Below are positions 17,134 to 25,695 of a DNA stretch of 64,000 bases, one piece after another. The stretch comes from Sphingomonas nostoxanthinifaciens (GTDB taxonomy: Bacteria; Pseudomonadota; Alphaproteobacteria; Sphingomonadales; Sphingomonadaceae), in the NCBI RefSeq assembly GCF_019930585.1, contig NZ_CP082839.1:3918001-3982000 (forward strand), written 5' to 3'. The position numbers and the translations under genes are program-made. The notes below the pieces were generated by a model, which was not told where the DNA came from, ran no database searches, and saw only the letters and a list, made by a program, of their open reading frames with translations. Each line of letters starts with the position of its first letter. The first letter of the stretch is position 1.

Positions 17134-18303
17134 ATGGCTGCAGGCATCACCATCCGGCCGGTCGACAGCAAGGCTGACCGAAAGGCGTTCGTCGAGCTTC
17201 CGTTCCGGCATTATGCCGAAGATCCAGCATGGATCCCGCCGCTGAAGGACGAGGCGATGGGCCTCATCACGCCGGGCAAGAACCCCTTCTTCGAACATGC
17301 CGTGGCCCAACTGTTTCTCGCCGAGCGCGGTGGCAAGGTCGTCGGCCGCATCTCGGCGTCGATCGACCATATGTGGACGCCGATGCCGGCGGACCAGGGC
17401 GGCGGCACCGACAGCGGCAATTGGGGCTATCTCGACGCTGACACGCCGGAGGTCGCCAGCGCCCTGATCGCGAGCGCCGAAAACTGGCTGCGCGGCAAGG
17501 GCGTCAAGCGCGCGCTCGGCCCGGTCAGCATGTCGATCTGGGAGGAGCCCGGCCTGCTCATCAAGGGCCACGCCCAGGCGCCGACCGTGATGATGGGCCA
17601 CGACGATCCGCGCTACGAGGCGTGGATCGAGGCCGCCGGCTATGCCAAGGTGAAGGATCTCCACACGTGGGAGCTCGACATCACCACGCCCTTCCCGCCT
17701 CTGATCCAGCGCATCGTCGCCGCGGGCGAGAAGAACCCGCGCATCCACGTGCGCGAGGTCAACAAGAAGAAGTTCAACGAGGAAGCCGCGATCATCCTCG
17801 CCATCCTGAACGATGCGTGGAGCGACAATTGGGGCTTCGTGCCGTTCACCGAGAGCGAGATCGCCTTCGCCGGCAAGAAGATGAAGCCGATCATCTTCAA
17901 CGATCTCGTCCGCATCGCCGAATATGACGGCGAGCCGGTCGCCTTCATGATGAGCTGGCCCGACCTCAACGAGCTGCAGGCCGATCTGGACGGCGAGCTG
18001 TTCCCGTTCGGCTTCGTCAAATTGCTGTGGCGCCTGAACGGCGGCTTTTCGGGCCGACCGACGGTCAACACGATCCGCGTGCCGCTGATGGGCGTGGTCA
18101 AGCGACTGCAGGCCAGCCGCATGGCCAGCCAGCTCGCCTTCGTGATGATCGAATATATCCGGCGCGCCGCGGTCGCCAATTACGGCGCGAAGCGCAGCGA
18201 GATCGGCTGGATCCTCGAGGACAATCAGGGGATGAACTCGATCGCCGAGACGATCAACAGCGAGATCAACAAGACCTACCGCATCTACGAAAAGGCGCTG
18301 TAG
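17134..18303 (+). CDS. GNAT-fold acyltransferase-like protein, possible bacterial ceramide synthase
   Basis: The 389-residue soluble protein starts ITIRPVDSKADRKAFVELPFRHYAEDPAWIPPL. It has a GNAT-like N-terminal half (FLAERGGKVVGRISASID) and a conserved LGPVSMSIWEEPGLL block near residues 130-150. Proteins of this pattern are often labelled dATP pyrophosphohydrolase or hypothetical; from memory they resemble the Caulobacter ceramide synthase (bCerS), which N-acylates a sphingoid base. That link is recall, not a computed match. GGAAGGG precedes the ATG. No serine palmitoyltransferase gene lies in the window. The adjacent lipid hydroxylase and PldA genes give a lipid context. Confidence 0.6.
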   Translation: MAAGITIRPVDSKADRKAFVELPFRHYAEDPAWIPPLKDEAMGLITPGKNPFFEHAVAQLFLAERGGKVVGRISASIDHMWTPMPADQGGGTDSGNWGYLDADTPEVASALIASAENWLRGKGVKRALGPVSMSIWEEPGLLIKGHAQAPTVMMGHDDPRYEAWIEAAGYAKVKDLHTWELDITTPFPPLIQRIVAAGEKNPRIHVREVNKKKFNEEAAIILAILNDAWSDNWGFVPFTESEIAFAGKKMKPIIFNDLVRIAEYDGEPVAFMMSWPDLNELQADLDGELFPFGFVKLLWRLNGGFSGRPTVNTIRVPLMGVVKRLQASRMASQLAFVMIEYIRRAAVANYGAKRSEIGWILEDNQGMNSIAETINSEINKTYRIYEKAL

Positions 18304-18309
18304 CGCGCG

Positions 18310-19491
18310 TCAGCGGGTGATACCGATGCCGGCGCGCAGCCGCGTCTGGCGCCGGTTATAATCGAGCAGATCCTCGCCATAGCCGGCGAAGCCCTGCCCG
18401 AAGACGTAGAGCTTCGGGCCGGAGGCGAACAGGCGCGGCAGCGGATAGGAGACGAGCGCCTCCACCGCGCCCTTGCCGCTGGCGGGGTTGAGCCGGCCGC
18501 TCGCGTCGATCTGGATGCCGTCTGGCGTGCCGATGCGGCCGAACAGCCCGGCATTGCCGCGATAGCGCGCGATCTGGGGATTGTCGGAGCGCGAGCCGAG
18601 ATAGACCCACGCGCGCGGACCGAGCGCGACATCGTACGCGCCGAGCGTCGTCGCCAGCTCGGGCTCGACATAAGCGATATTGAACGAGCGCGACGCGGCG
18701 CCCGACCGCCCGTTCGAATCGTGGCGCAGGCCGAAGCGGCCGCCGATCGTCCACGATCCCACCGATGCCAGCGGCGGCAGCGCATAATAGAGTTCGGGCA
18801 TGTAGTTGACGTCGCGGAACGGCGCCGAGGCGTGGCCGAGATCCCAGAACATCTGTTGGGTGTAGCCGAACATCAGCCCGTCGACCCACGAGGTGCGCGC
18901 ACCCGCGCGGCCGAACAACTGATATTTGAGGCTGACCTGCAGCCGCGCGTCGCTGCTCGTGCCGGGACCGTAGACCGCGTAGATCGGCTCGTAGCTCGAC
19001 AGGTTGGCGAGGAAGACGCTGCGGCCGCGCTCTTCGGCGACGGGCGCCGTCGCAGGCGGCTGGGCGGGGGTCGCCAGCGGCGGGGCTGCCTGCGCCAATT
19101 GGGTCTGTGCCCCGCCATAATTGATCGCCACCGCCTGCGCGCCCGGCAGCGTCAGCGCGAGCATCCCCGCGCCGGTGCCGGCCGGAATGGCGAAGCGATA
19201 ACGCTCCCGCGCGAAGCCCGACGGCGCCACGGTGACGGCATCGGGCTGATCGGCCGCGCGGTCGAGCCGGACCTGCGCGCGCGTGCCGTCGGCCGTTTCG
19301 ATCGTCGCGTCGATGCCCGGCGCGACCGGAATACGTCGTGCCGCGGCATCGCCGTTGGTGACGATCAACGACACGTCGACCGCGCCGCTCGCCGGATCGA
19401 TCGCGGTCGCGGCGACGATCGGCGGTTCGGCGAAGGCGGCGGGGGCGAACAGGAAGGCGGAGACGGACAGGCCGAGCGGCAGGCGAATCAT
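18310..19491 (-). CDS. pldA: outer-membrane phospholipase A (OMPLA family) with N-terminal extension
   Basis: The 393-residue precursor has a signal peptide (residues 1-21, ending AAFA). A beta-rich extension of about 130 residues and a Pro/Ala linker follow, then the 12-strand OMPLA barrel from about residue 155. The catalytic set is visible as H257, S259 and N271, in RHDSNGRSG and SRSFNIAYVEP. The H-x-S spacing and the 12-residue step from Ser to Asn match E. coli OMPLA (H142, S144, N156). The enzyme hydrolyses phospholipids in the outer leaflet. The barrel part is family-sized; the extension makes it about 100 residues longer than E. coli PldA. It is convergent with the GNAT gene. Confidence 0.92.
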   Translation of the reverse strand: MIRLPLGLSVSAFLFAPAAFAEPPIVAATAIDPASGAVDVSLIVTNGDAAARRIPVAPGIDATIETADGTRAQVRLDRAADQPDAVTVAPSGFARERYRFAIPAGTGAGMLALTLPGAQAVAINYGGAQTQLAQAAPPLATPAQPPATAPVAEERGRSVFLANLSSYEPIYAVYGPGTSSDARLQVSLKYQLFGRAGARTSWVDGLMFGYTQQMFWDLGHASAPFRDVNYMPELYYALPPLASVGSWTIGGRFGLRHDSNGRSGAASRSFNIAYVEPELATTLGAYDVALGPRAWVYLGSRSDNPQIARYRGNAGLFGRIGTPDGIQIDASGRLNPASGKGAVEALVSYPLPRLFASGPKLYVFGQGFAGYGEDLLDYNRRQTRLRAGIGITR

Positions 19492-19556
19492 GTTACGCAA
19501 GCGTTCGGATCGAAGGGCGGTTCCGAAACACGCTCCGGCCGCCCGACGCTCACCGA

Positions 19557-21350
19557 TCACAGTGGCGCGGTCGCCACATCCAGCCATTCGGCCACCGCGC
19601 CGTCGAGCTGGGGCGCGATCGTCGCCCGCACCGCGGCATGATAGGCATCGAGCCAGTCGCGTTCTTCCCGGCTGAGCAATGCCGGCTCGATCAGCGCGCG
19701 ATCGATCGGCGCGAAGGTGAGCGTCTCGAAGCCGAGGCAGGCTTTCTCGGCGCCCTCGATCCGGCGCTCCTCGACCAGCACGAGGTTCTCGATGCGGATG
19801 CCGTAGGCGCCGGTCTTGTAGTAGCCGGGTTCGTTCGACAGGATCATGCCTGCGCGCAGCGGCTCGTCGCCGCCCGATTGCGCGCTGCCGGCGGGCGAGA
19901 TGCGCTGCGGCCCTTCATGCACGCTCAGATAGCTGCCCACGCCGTGGCCGGTGCCATGCGCATAATCGACGCCCGCCGCCCACAGATGCTGGCGCGCGAG
20001 CGTGTCAAGCTGGGTGCCGCGCGTCCCCTCCGGAAACACCGCGCGGGCAAGCGCGATGTGGCCCTTCAGCACGCGGGTGAAGCGGTCGCGCATCTCGGCC
20101 GAGGGCGTGCCGATCGCCACCGTGCGGGTGATGTCGGTGGTGCCGTCGCGATACTGGCCGCCCGAATCGACCAGATACAGGCTGTCCTGCTCCAGCGGCC
20201 GGTTGGTCTCGGCGCTCGCGCGGTAATGCACGATCGCGCCGTTGGGGCCGGCGCCCGAAATGGTATCGAACGACAGATCGCGTAGCAGGCCCCCCTCGGC
20301 GCGGAAGGCGCGAAGCCGGTCCTGCGCGATAAGCTCGTCGACCCCACCCTTCGGCGCCTCGACCGACAGCCAGTGGAGGAAGCGTGCGATCGCCGCGCCG
20401 TCGCGCGCCTGCGCGGCGCGATGGCCGGCGAGCTCGGCCGCATTCTTGATCGCGCGCGGCAGCACGGTCGGGTCGCGCAGCGCCAGCACGGTCGCGCCCG
20501 CTTCCTCCAGTGCACCGAAGATCGCCGCCACCGCGCGCTCGGGATCGGCGACGACGCGCTTGCCCGCCAGCGTCGCCAGATGGCCGGCGAAGGCGGCATA
20601 AGGCTGGACCCGCACGGCGTTGCCGAGATGCTGGCGCACCGCGTCGGTGATCTTCTCGGGCGCGACGAACAGATCGGCGGTGCCGTCGGCATTCGCTACC
20701 GCGAAGCCCAAAGCGACCGGCGTGCGCGCGACATCGGTGCCGCGCACGTTGAACGTCCACGCGATCGAATCGAGCGCGGACAGTACCGCTGCGTCGGCCT
20801 TGCGCTCGGCCAGCCAGTCGGCGATCGCCTGCCTCTTCTCGGCGGAATTGCGCCCGGCGAGATCGTCGGGCTGCACCTCCAGCACCGCCGCCGATGGCTG
20901 CGGCCGATCGGCCCACACGGCATCGACCGGATTGGTCGCGACCGCGACCAATGTCACGCCGCGCTCGGCCAGCCGCCGCGCGGCCGTCTCGACCCAAGTC
21001 TTGGTGTGCAGCCACGGATCGTAGCCGATGCGCGCGCCGTCGCCGACATGCTCGGCCAGCCACGACGCCACATTGGTCTGCGGCACCGACTGATAGCTCC
21101 AGTCGTCGGCGGAGACCTGCGCGCGCACCTGCAGCGTGTAGCGGCCGTCGACGAAGATCGCCGCCGCGTCCGCCAGCACCGCCGCCGTGCCCGCCGACCC
21201 CTCGAACCCCGTCAGCCATGCGAGCCGCTGGGCGTAGGCGCCGACATATTCGCTCATATGCTCGTCGGTCAGCGGCACGACGAAGCCGTCGAGCGAACGG
21301 CGGGAAAGTTCGGCGCGAAGCGCGGCGAGGCGATCGGTGGGGGCTGTCAT
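19557..21350 (-). CDS. Xaa-Pro aminopeptidase (M24B family)
   Basis: The 597-residue protein is the long M24B form, with two creatinase-like N-terminal domains followed by the pita-bread catalytic domain. Metal ligands are visible as D in LVDSGGQYRDGTTDITRT (two aspartates), H in HGTGHGVGSYLSVHEGP, E in LSNEPGYY and E in RIENLVLVEE. It releases N-terminal residues that precede proline, with two divalent metals. The start MTAPTDRLAALRAEL at 21350 is chosen because upstream codons lack domain homology and run into the divergent ptrB region 76 bases away. Pairing of two peptidase genes suggests a shared role in peptide catabolism. Confidence 0.92.
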   Translation of the reverse strand: MTAPTDRLAALRAELSRRSLDGFVVPLTDEHMSEYVGAYAQRLAWLTGFEGSAGTAAVLADAAAIFVDGRYTLQVRAQVSADDWSYQSVPQTNVASWLAEHVGDGARIGYDPWLHTKTWVETAARRLAERGVTLVAVATNPVDAVWADRPQPSAAVLEVQPDDLAGRNSAEKRQAIADWLAERKADAAVLSALDSIAWTFNVRGTDVARTPVALGFAVANADGTADLFVAPEKITDAVRQHLGNAVRVQPYAAFAGHLATLAGKRVVADPERAVAAIFGALEEAGATVLALRDPTVLPRAIKNAAELAGHRAAQARDGAAIARFLHWLSVEAPKGGVDELIAQDRLRAFRAEGGLLRDLSFDTISGAGPNGAIVHYRASAETNRPLEQDSLYLVDSGGQYRDGTTDITRTVAIGTPSAEMRDRFTRVLKGHIALARAVFPEGTRGTQLDTLARQHLWAAGVDYAHGTGHGVGSYLSVHEGPQRISPAGSAQSGGDEPLRAGMILSNEPGYYKTGAYGIRIENLVLVEERRIEGAEKACLGFETLTFAPIDRALIEPALLSREERDWLDAYHAAVRATIAPQLDGAVAEWLDVATAPL

Positions 21351-21426
21351 GCCGCCGACGATAGAGGCTCGCTCCCGTCGCCGAAAGCCGTTGCGCGGCG
21401 GCAGCCCCGCTTCCACATGGGCGCGC

Positions 21427-23478
21427 ATGACCGATACCCTCCCGCCGCCGCCTGTCGCCGCCACCCGTCCGCATAGCTTCACCACGCACGGCATCACGGT
21501 CGACGATCCGTGGGCGTGGCTCAAGGATGCGGGCTATCCCGAGGTGACCGACACCGACATCCTCGATTATCTGAAGGCAGAGAACGCCTTCTTCGATGCC
21601 GCGATGGCACCGCAGCGCGATCTGATCGACACGATCTTCGCCGAGATGAAGGGGCGGATGAAGGAGGATGATTCCTCCGTGCCGCAGAAGGACGGCGAGT
21701 GGCTCTATTGGTGGGCCTATGAGGCCGGCGCGCAATATCCGCGCCGCTGGCGCCGCCCGGTCGCCGGCGGCCCCGACCAGCTGATGCTCGACGAGCCGAC
21801 GGAGGCCGAGGGCAAGGACTATTTCCGCGTCGGCACCGCATCGGTCAGCCCCGACGGGCGGCTGCTCGCATGGGGCGTCGACGATAATGGCGCCGAGCGC
21901 TTCACGCTGCGCATCCGCGATCTCGCCACGGGTCTCGACATCGAGACGGTCAGCATCGTCACCAATGGCGGCGTGGCGTGGAGCGCCGGCTCGGATGCGT
22001 TGCTCTACACCGAGGTCAACGACAATTGGCGCAGCTATCGCGCGCGCCTGCACCGCATCGGCACCGATCCGGCCGAGGATGCGATCGTCTATGAGGAAGC
22101 GGACGAGGGCTTTCGCGTCGCGGTGGGCGCGACGCGCGACCGCGAATGGCTGCTGGTCGCGACCGGCGACAACCAGACGACCGAGGTCCGCCTGATCCCC
22201 TCGCGCGATCCCGCCACGCCGCCGCGCGTCGTCAGCCCGCGCCAGGTGAAGCGGCAATATGCCGTCGACAGCGCGCACGGATCGCTGTGGATCCTGACCA
22301 ACGACACCCACGTCAATTTCCGCATCGTCCGCGCCGATCCGTCCACCCCGGCGGTATGGGATGAAGTGGTCGCGGGCTCCGACCATGCCTACCTCACCGG
22401 CATCGCCGCCTTCCGCCAGCATTTGATGATCGCCGAGCGGATCGACGGGCTCGATCAGGTGACGCTGCGCGACTGGTCGGGCGAAAGCCGGTCCGTCGCC
22501 TTTCCCGAGGCGAGCTACAGCGCCGGGCCGTCGAACAACCCCGAATTCGACCCGGCATCCTATCGCCTGACCTATTCGTCGATGGTGACGCCGCTGACCG
22601 TCTATGATTGCGATCCCGCCAGCCTCGCGCTCACCCCGCTCAAGGTGCAGGAAGTGCCGTCGGGCTACGATCCCACGCGCTACGCGACCGAGCGGCTGAC
22701 CGTGCCGGCGCGCGACGGCGCGCAGGTGCCGGTATCGATCGTCTATCCGGTCGGCTTCCCCAAGGACGGCACGGGCAAGGTCTTCCTCTATGCCTATGGC
22801 GCCTATGGCCATGCGATCCCGCCGAGCTTCTCGACCGGGCGGCTGTCGCTGCTCGATCGCGGCTGGGCCTATGCGATCGCGCATATCCGCGGCGGCGATG
22901 ATCTGGGCTATGATTGGTATCTGCAGGGCAAGGCCGAGCAACGCTGGAACACCTTCCGTGATTTCAGCGACGCCGCGCGCGGGCTGATCGCCGCCGGTTT
23001 CACCGCGCCGGGCCGCATCGCGATCAACGGCGGCTCGGCCGGCGGCGAGCTGATGGGCGTGGTCGCCAACACCGATCCCGAATTATGGGGCGCGGTGGTG
23101 GCGGACGTGCCGTTCGTCGACGTACTCAACACGATGCTCGACGCGAGCCTGCCGCTCACGCCCGGCGAGTGGCCCGAATGGGGCAATCCGATCACCGATC
23201 CGGCGGCGTTCGAACTGATCCGCGGATATAGCCCCTACGACAATGTCGCGGCGAAGGCCTATCCGCCGATGCTCATCACCGGCGGCCTCAACGATCCGCG
23301 CGTGACCTATTGGGAGCCGGCGAAATGGGCGGCGCGCCTGCGCGCGACCAAGACCGACACCAATATGCTGCTGCTGAAGATCAACATGGGCGCGGGCCAT
23401 GGCGGCAAATCCGGCCGTTTCGAGGCGCTGCACGAACGCGCCGAGGCGTTCGCCTTCGTGCTGACGCAGGTGGCGTGA
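21427..23478 (+). CDS. ptrB: oligopeptidase B (S9A prolyl-oligopeptidase family)
   Basis: The 683-residue protein has an N-terminal seven-bladed propeller (about residues 70-410) and a C-terminal alpha/beta-hydrolase domain. The catalytic serine is in NGGSAGGELMG, the aspartate in TGGLNDPRV and the histidine in MGAGHGGKSGR. The acidic FPEWGNP-type substrate region appears as GEWPEWGNP, which with the overall pattern favours cleavage after Lys or Arg (oligopeptidase B) over prolyl oligopeptidase. No signal peptide is present, so it is cytosolic. ATG 21427 is the first good start after the divergent aminopeptidase gene. Full length is preserved. Confidence 0.92.
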   Translation: MTDTLPPPPVAATRPHSFTTHGITVDDPWAWLKDAGYPEVTDTDILDYLKAENAFFDAAMAPQRDLIDTIFAEMKGRMKEDDSSVPQKDGEWLYWWAYEAGAQYPRRWRRPVAGGPDQLMLDEPTEAEGKDYFRVGTASVSPDGRLLAWGVDDNGAERFTLRIRDLATGLDIETVSIVTNGGVAWSAGSDALLYTEVNDNWRSYRARLHRIGTDPAEDAIVYEEADEGFRVAVGATRDREWLLVATGDNQTTEVRLIPSRDPATPPRVVSPRQVKRQYAVDSAHGSLWILTNDTHVNFRIVRADPSTPAVWDEVVAGSDHAYLTGIAAFRQHLMIAERIDGLDQVTLRDWSGESRSVAFPEASYSAGPSNNPEFDPASYRLTYSSMVTPLTVYDCDPASLALTPLKVQEVPSGYDPTRYATERLTVPARDGAQVPVSIVYPVGFPKDGTGKVFLYAYGAYGHAIPPSFSTGRLSLLDRGWAYAIAHIRGGDDLGYDWYLQGKAEQRWNTFRDFSDAARGLIAAGFTAPGRIAINGGSAGGELMGVVANTDPELWGAVVADVPFVDVLNTMLDASLPLTPGEWPEWGNPITDPAAFELIRGYSPYDNVAAKAYPPMLITGGLNDPRVTYWEPAKWAARLRATKTDTNMLLLKINMGAGHGGKSGRFEALHERAEAFAFVLTQVA

Positions 23479-23514
23479 GACCCGTTACCGTTCGTCCGTC
23501 TTGCCCACCCGTTA

Positions 23515-23586
23515 TGCCAGCGCAGGCTGGCATCTCCCTCGGCCTCGGTGCGCCCGCCCCACGGAGACCCCAGCCTTCGCTGGGGT
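23515..23586. repeat. REP-like intergenic element with two hairpins
   Basis: Between ptrB and xth, TGCCAG/CTGGCA forms a stem (23515-23532). A perfect 8-base stem ACCCCAGC/GCTGGGGT with a CTTC loop follows (23567-23586). The paired TGCCAGC and CCCCAGC/GGGTGACGG wording is of a type I recall as dispersed in sphingomonad intergenic regions. A related GGGGTGACGG stem occurs at 55501-55530. It could also terminate ptrB transcription. Confidence 0.55.
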
Positions 23587-23664
23587 GACGGCGTAAGCGA
23601 TGGGCGGGAAACAGAATTGACGGCGCGGGATGATGCCGCGACGACTTCGCGCTAAGGGTGCCGC

Positions 23665-24441
23665 ATGAAGATCGCGACCTACAATATCAACGGCATCGGC
23701 GCGCGCCTGCCGCGGCTGCTCGAATGGCTGGAGGAGCGCCAGCCCGACGTGGTGTGCCTGCAGGAGCTCAAGGCGCCCGACGAACGCTTTCCCGAGGCCG
23801 AGCTGGCCGCTGCCGGGTACAATGCGATCTGGCACGGGCAGAAGAGCTGGAACGGCGTCGCCATCCTCGCGCGGGGCATGGACCTGCACGAAACGCGGCG
23901 CGGGTTGCCGAACGATCCCGATCCCGCGCACAGCCGCTATATCGAGGCGGCGGTCGGCGGCATCATCGTCGGGGGTCTCTATCTGCCGAACGGCAATCCG
24001 GTGCCCGGCCCCAAGTTCGACTATAAGATCGCCTGGTTCGAGGCGCTGCTGGCGCATGCGCAGACCCTGTTCGCGACCGAGGCGCCGGTGGTGCTGGCGG
24101 GCGACTGGAACGTGATCCCGACCGACCATCCCGACGATGTCTGGTCGGCCAAGCGCATGGCGGGCGACGCGCTGAGCCAGCCCGAATCGCGTGCCTGCTT
24201 CGCGCGGCTCGGCCATGCCGGCTGGACCGACGCGATCCGCGCGATCCATCCGACCGGGCCGGTCTACACCTTCTGGGACTATACGATGAATGCGTGGGCA
24301 CGCGACGCGGGCTTCCGCATCGACCATCTGATGCTCAGCCCCGCCGCCGCCGACCGCCTGACCGACGCCGGCGTGGACAAGGATTATCGCGGCCGCGAAA
24401 AAGCGAGCGATCACGCACCGACCTGGATCACCCTGGGTTAG
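23665..24441 (+). CDS. xth: exodeoxyribonuclease III
   Basis: The 258-residue protein has the endonuclease/exonuclease/phosphatase fold with all signature blocks. These are MKIATYNINGIGARL at the start, VVCLQELKAPD with the metal-binding glutamate, AGDWNVIPTDHPDDVW with Asp/Asn, FRIDHLMLSP, and SDHAPTWI with the catalytic Asp-His at the end. ExoIII acts as the main AP endonuclease and 3'-repair enzyme in base-excision repair. This fits the glycosylase gene elsewhere in the window, although they are not linked. Length is as in E. coli (268). It stands after the repeat element and has no obvious operon partner. Confidence 0.95.
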   Translation: MKIATYNINGIGARLPRLLEWLEERQPDVVCLQELKAPDERFPEAELAAAGYNAIWHGQKSWNGVAILARGMDLHETRRGLPNDPDPAHSRYIEAAVGGIIVGGLYLPNGNPVPGPKFDYKIAWFEALLAHAQTLFATEAPVVLAGDWNVIPTDHPDDVWSAKRMAGDALSQPESRACFARLGHAGWTDAIRAIHPTGPVYTFWDYTMNAWARDAGFRIDHLMLSPAAADRLTDAGVDKDYRGREKASDHAPTWITLG

Positions 24442-24505
24442 CCCCCTTTATCAAGGGCGATGATCTGCCGGGCGTGCACTGGTATACGCATGTCGGGAGA
24501 CGCCC

Positions 24506-25039
24506 ATGCGCATGTTGCTCGTCCTTGCCGCCGCTTTTCTCGCTGCCGGGCGCGCGCCGGCGCAGGCGGCCGAAGCATCCGGCAAGGCACCGGCCTGTCC
24601 GGCAGGCACCACGCCGCTCCCTGCCGCTCTCTCGGGCTGGTCGTCGCGCAAGCCGCTGGTCGCGGCGATCGATCGGGAGTCGCTCGACTCCGGCTGGCTC
24701 GCGCCGGGGATCGCGGTCGACCTGCAACTCGTCCTCACCTCGCAGGTCAGCTACGCGCATCCGCCCGCGCATGCCGGCGCGCCGTCCGGCTATGGCGGGA
24801 TGCTCGCTTTCGCGACCGATCATGCCGGAACGGTGCGCGTCGCGATCGGCTCGGCCGCATCGATCGACATGATCGACTCCAGCGGCGCGCCGGTGGCCCC
24901 GACCGCCTACGGACACGGCCTCGCCTGCGCCGGCATCCGCCAGACGGTCGATTTCGCGCTGAAGCCCGGGCATTATATGGTCCAGATTGCGGGCAATGAC
25001 GGGCCGATCCTGCCCCTGCTGATCGCGCCGCTTTCCTGA
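24506..25039 (+). CDS. secreted hypothetical protein, 177 residues
   Basis: The protein starts with a signal peptide (MRMLLVLAAAFLAAGRAPAQA, about 21 residues). The mature part has two cysteines (in PACPAGT and LACAG) that may form a disulphide and beta-type segments such as VAIGSAASIDMIDSSG and GHYMVQIAGNDGP. The last segment resembles homopolymer-binding or C-terminal beta-sandwich domains that sense small ligands, but I do not recognise the family. It follows xth by 64 bases and precedes the TIR operon by 245 bases, with which it shares no overlap. A periplasmic location is the only firm inference. Confidence 0.7.
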   Translation: MRMLLVLAAAFLAAGRAPAQAAEASGKAPACPAGTTPLPAALSGWSSRKPLVAAIDRESLDSGWLAPGIAVDLQLVLTSQVSYAHPPAHAGAPSGYGGMLAFATDHAGTVRVAIGSAASIDMIDSSGAPVAPTAYGHGLACAGIRQTVDFALKPGHYMVQIAGNDGPILPLLIAPLS

Positions 25040-25284
25040 CCTGCAATAAAGGACGGCACCACAAGGCGCTGCTCTTGCACTATTCCCGGTAAGATGGATA
25101 AGTAAGGCTTGGTTAATCGGCGACGCGGGGGCGGTCGCGCCGTCCTCTCTCGTTTGATTATCGCAGGATTATCGGCCGTCGCTGCCGGGCAGCGCAACGA
25201 CAGGGAATGCGCCGGAAACTCGCTGACATTTGACAAGATAATGACCGGAGAGGCGCCGCGCACGATGCGGCTGGGGGCAAGATC

Positions 25285-25695
25285 ATGCGGATTGTGCTGC
25301 TGTACAACGAGCTGGACAAGGATCCCGTCCGGCATGTCTGGCGGCAACTCCGCGGGCCGGGTGTCATACCTTGGTTCGCTGGCGAGCAGATCGATGCTTT
25401 TGGTGACCTGTACGATCAGATCGGCGCGCAGATCGCGCAGGCGGATGCGGTCGTCTTCTTCATCGGCGACAAGGGGCTGGGCAAGTTCCAGCGCAACATC
25501 GAACTCGGCTCCTCGCTGTGGAGGCATCGCACGAGCGCGGGCACATTCGCCATCATCGTGGTCGCGATGAGCGCGACCGCGCAGATCCCGCCCGAGCTGG
25601 CCGAATTTCCGCAGATCGACTTCGATCCTGTTCAGGCGCCGGCCACGCTGGCCGCGTCCATCAGGCGCCTCGCCGTGCCGGGCGTGGTCGCGTGA
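25285..25695 (+). CDS. small TIR-like domain protein (first gene of TIR-STAND operon)
   Basis: The 136-residue protein is almost entirely one TIR-like domain. Strand one is RIVLLYNELD, the BB-loop region is PWFAGEQIDAFGDLYDQIGAQI, then comes the hydrophobic strand AVVFFIG. The helix GDKGLGKFQRNIELGSSLW has a glutamate (E73) in the place where bacterial TIR NADases keep their catalytic Glu. Known TIR proteins in immune systems cleave NAD+ or make cyclic ADP-ribose signals; activity here is inferred. ATG 25285 is the start. Its stop overlaps the next ATG by one base (TGATG), so the six-gene operon is translationally coupled from here. Confidence 0.72.
   Translation: MRIVLLYNELDKDPVRHVWRQLRGPGVIPWFAGEQIDAFGDLYDQIGAQIAQADAVVFFIGDKGLGKFQRNIELGSSLWRHRTSAGTFAIIVVAMSATAQIPPELAEFPQIDFDPVQAPATLAASIRRLAVPGVVA

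Noticed and set aside
20005..22941. A 978-codon open frame across the aminopeptidase and ptrB region
   Set aside because: It crosses two verified genes in wrong frames and contains no domain motif.
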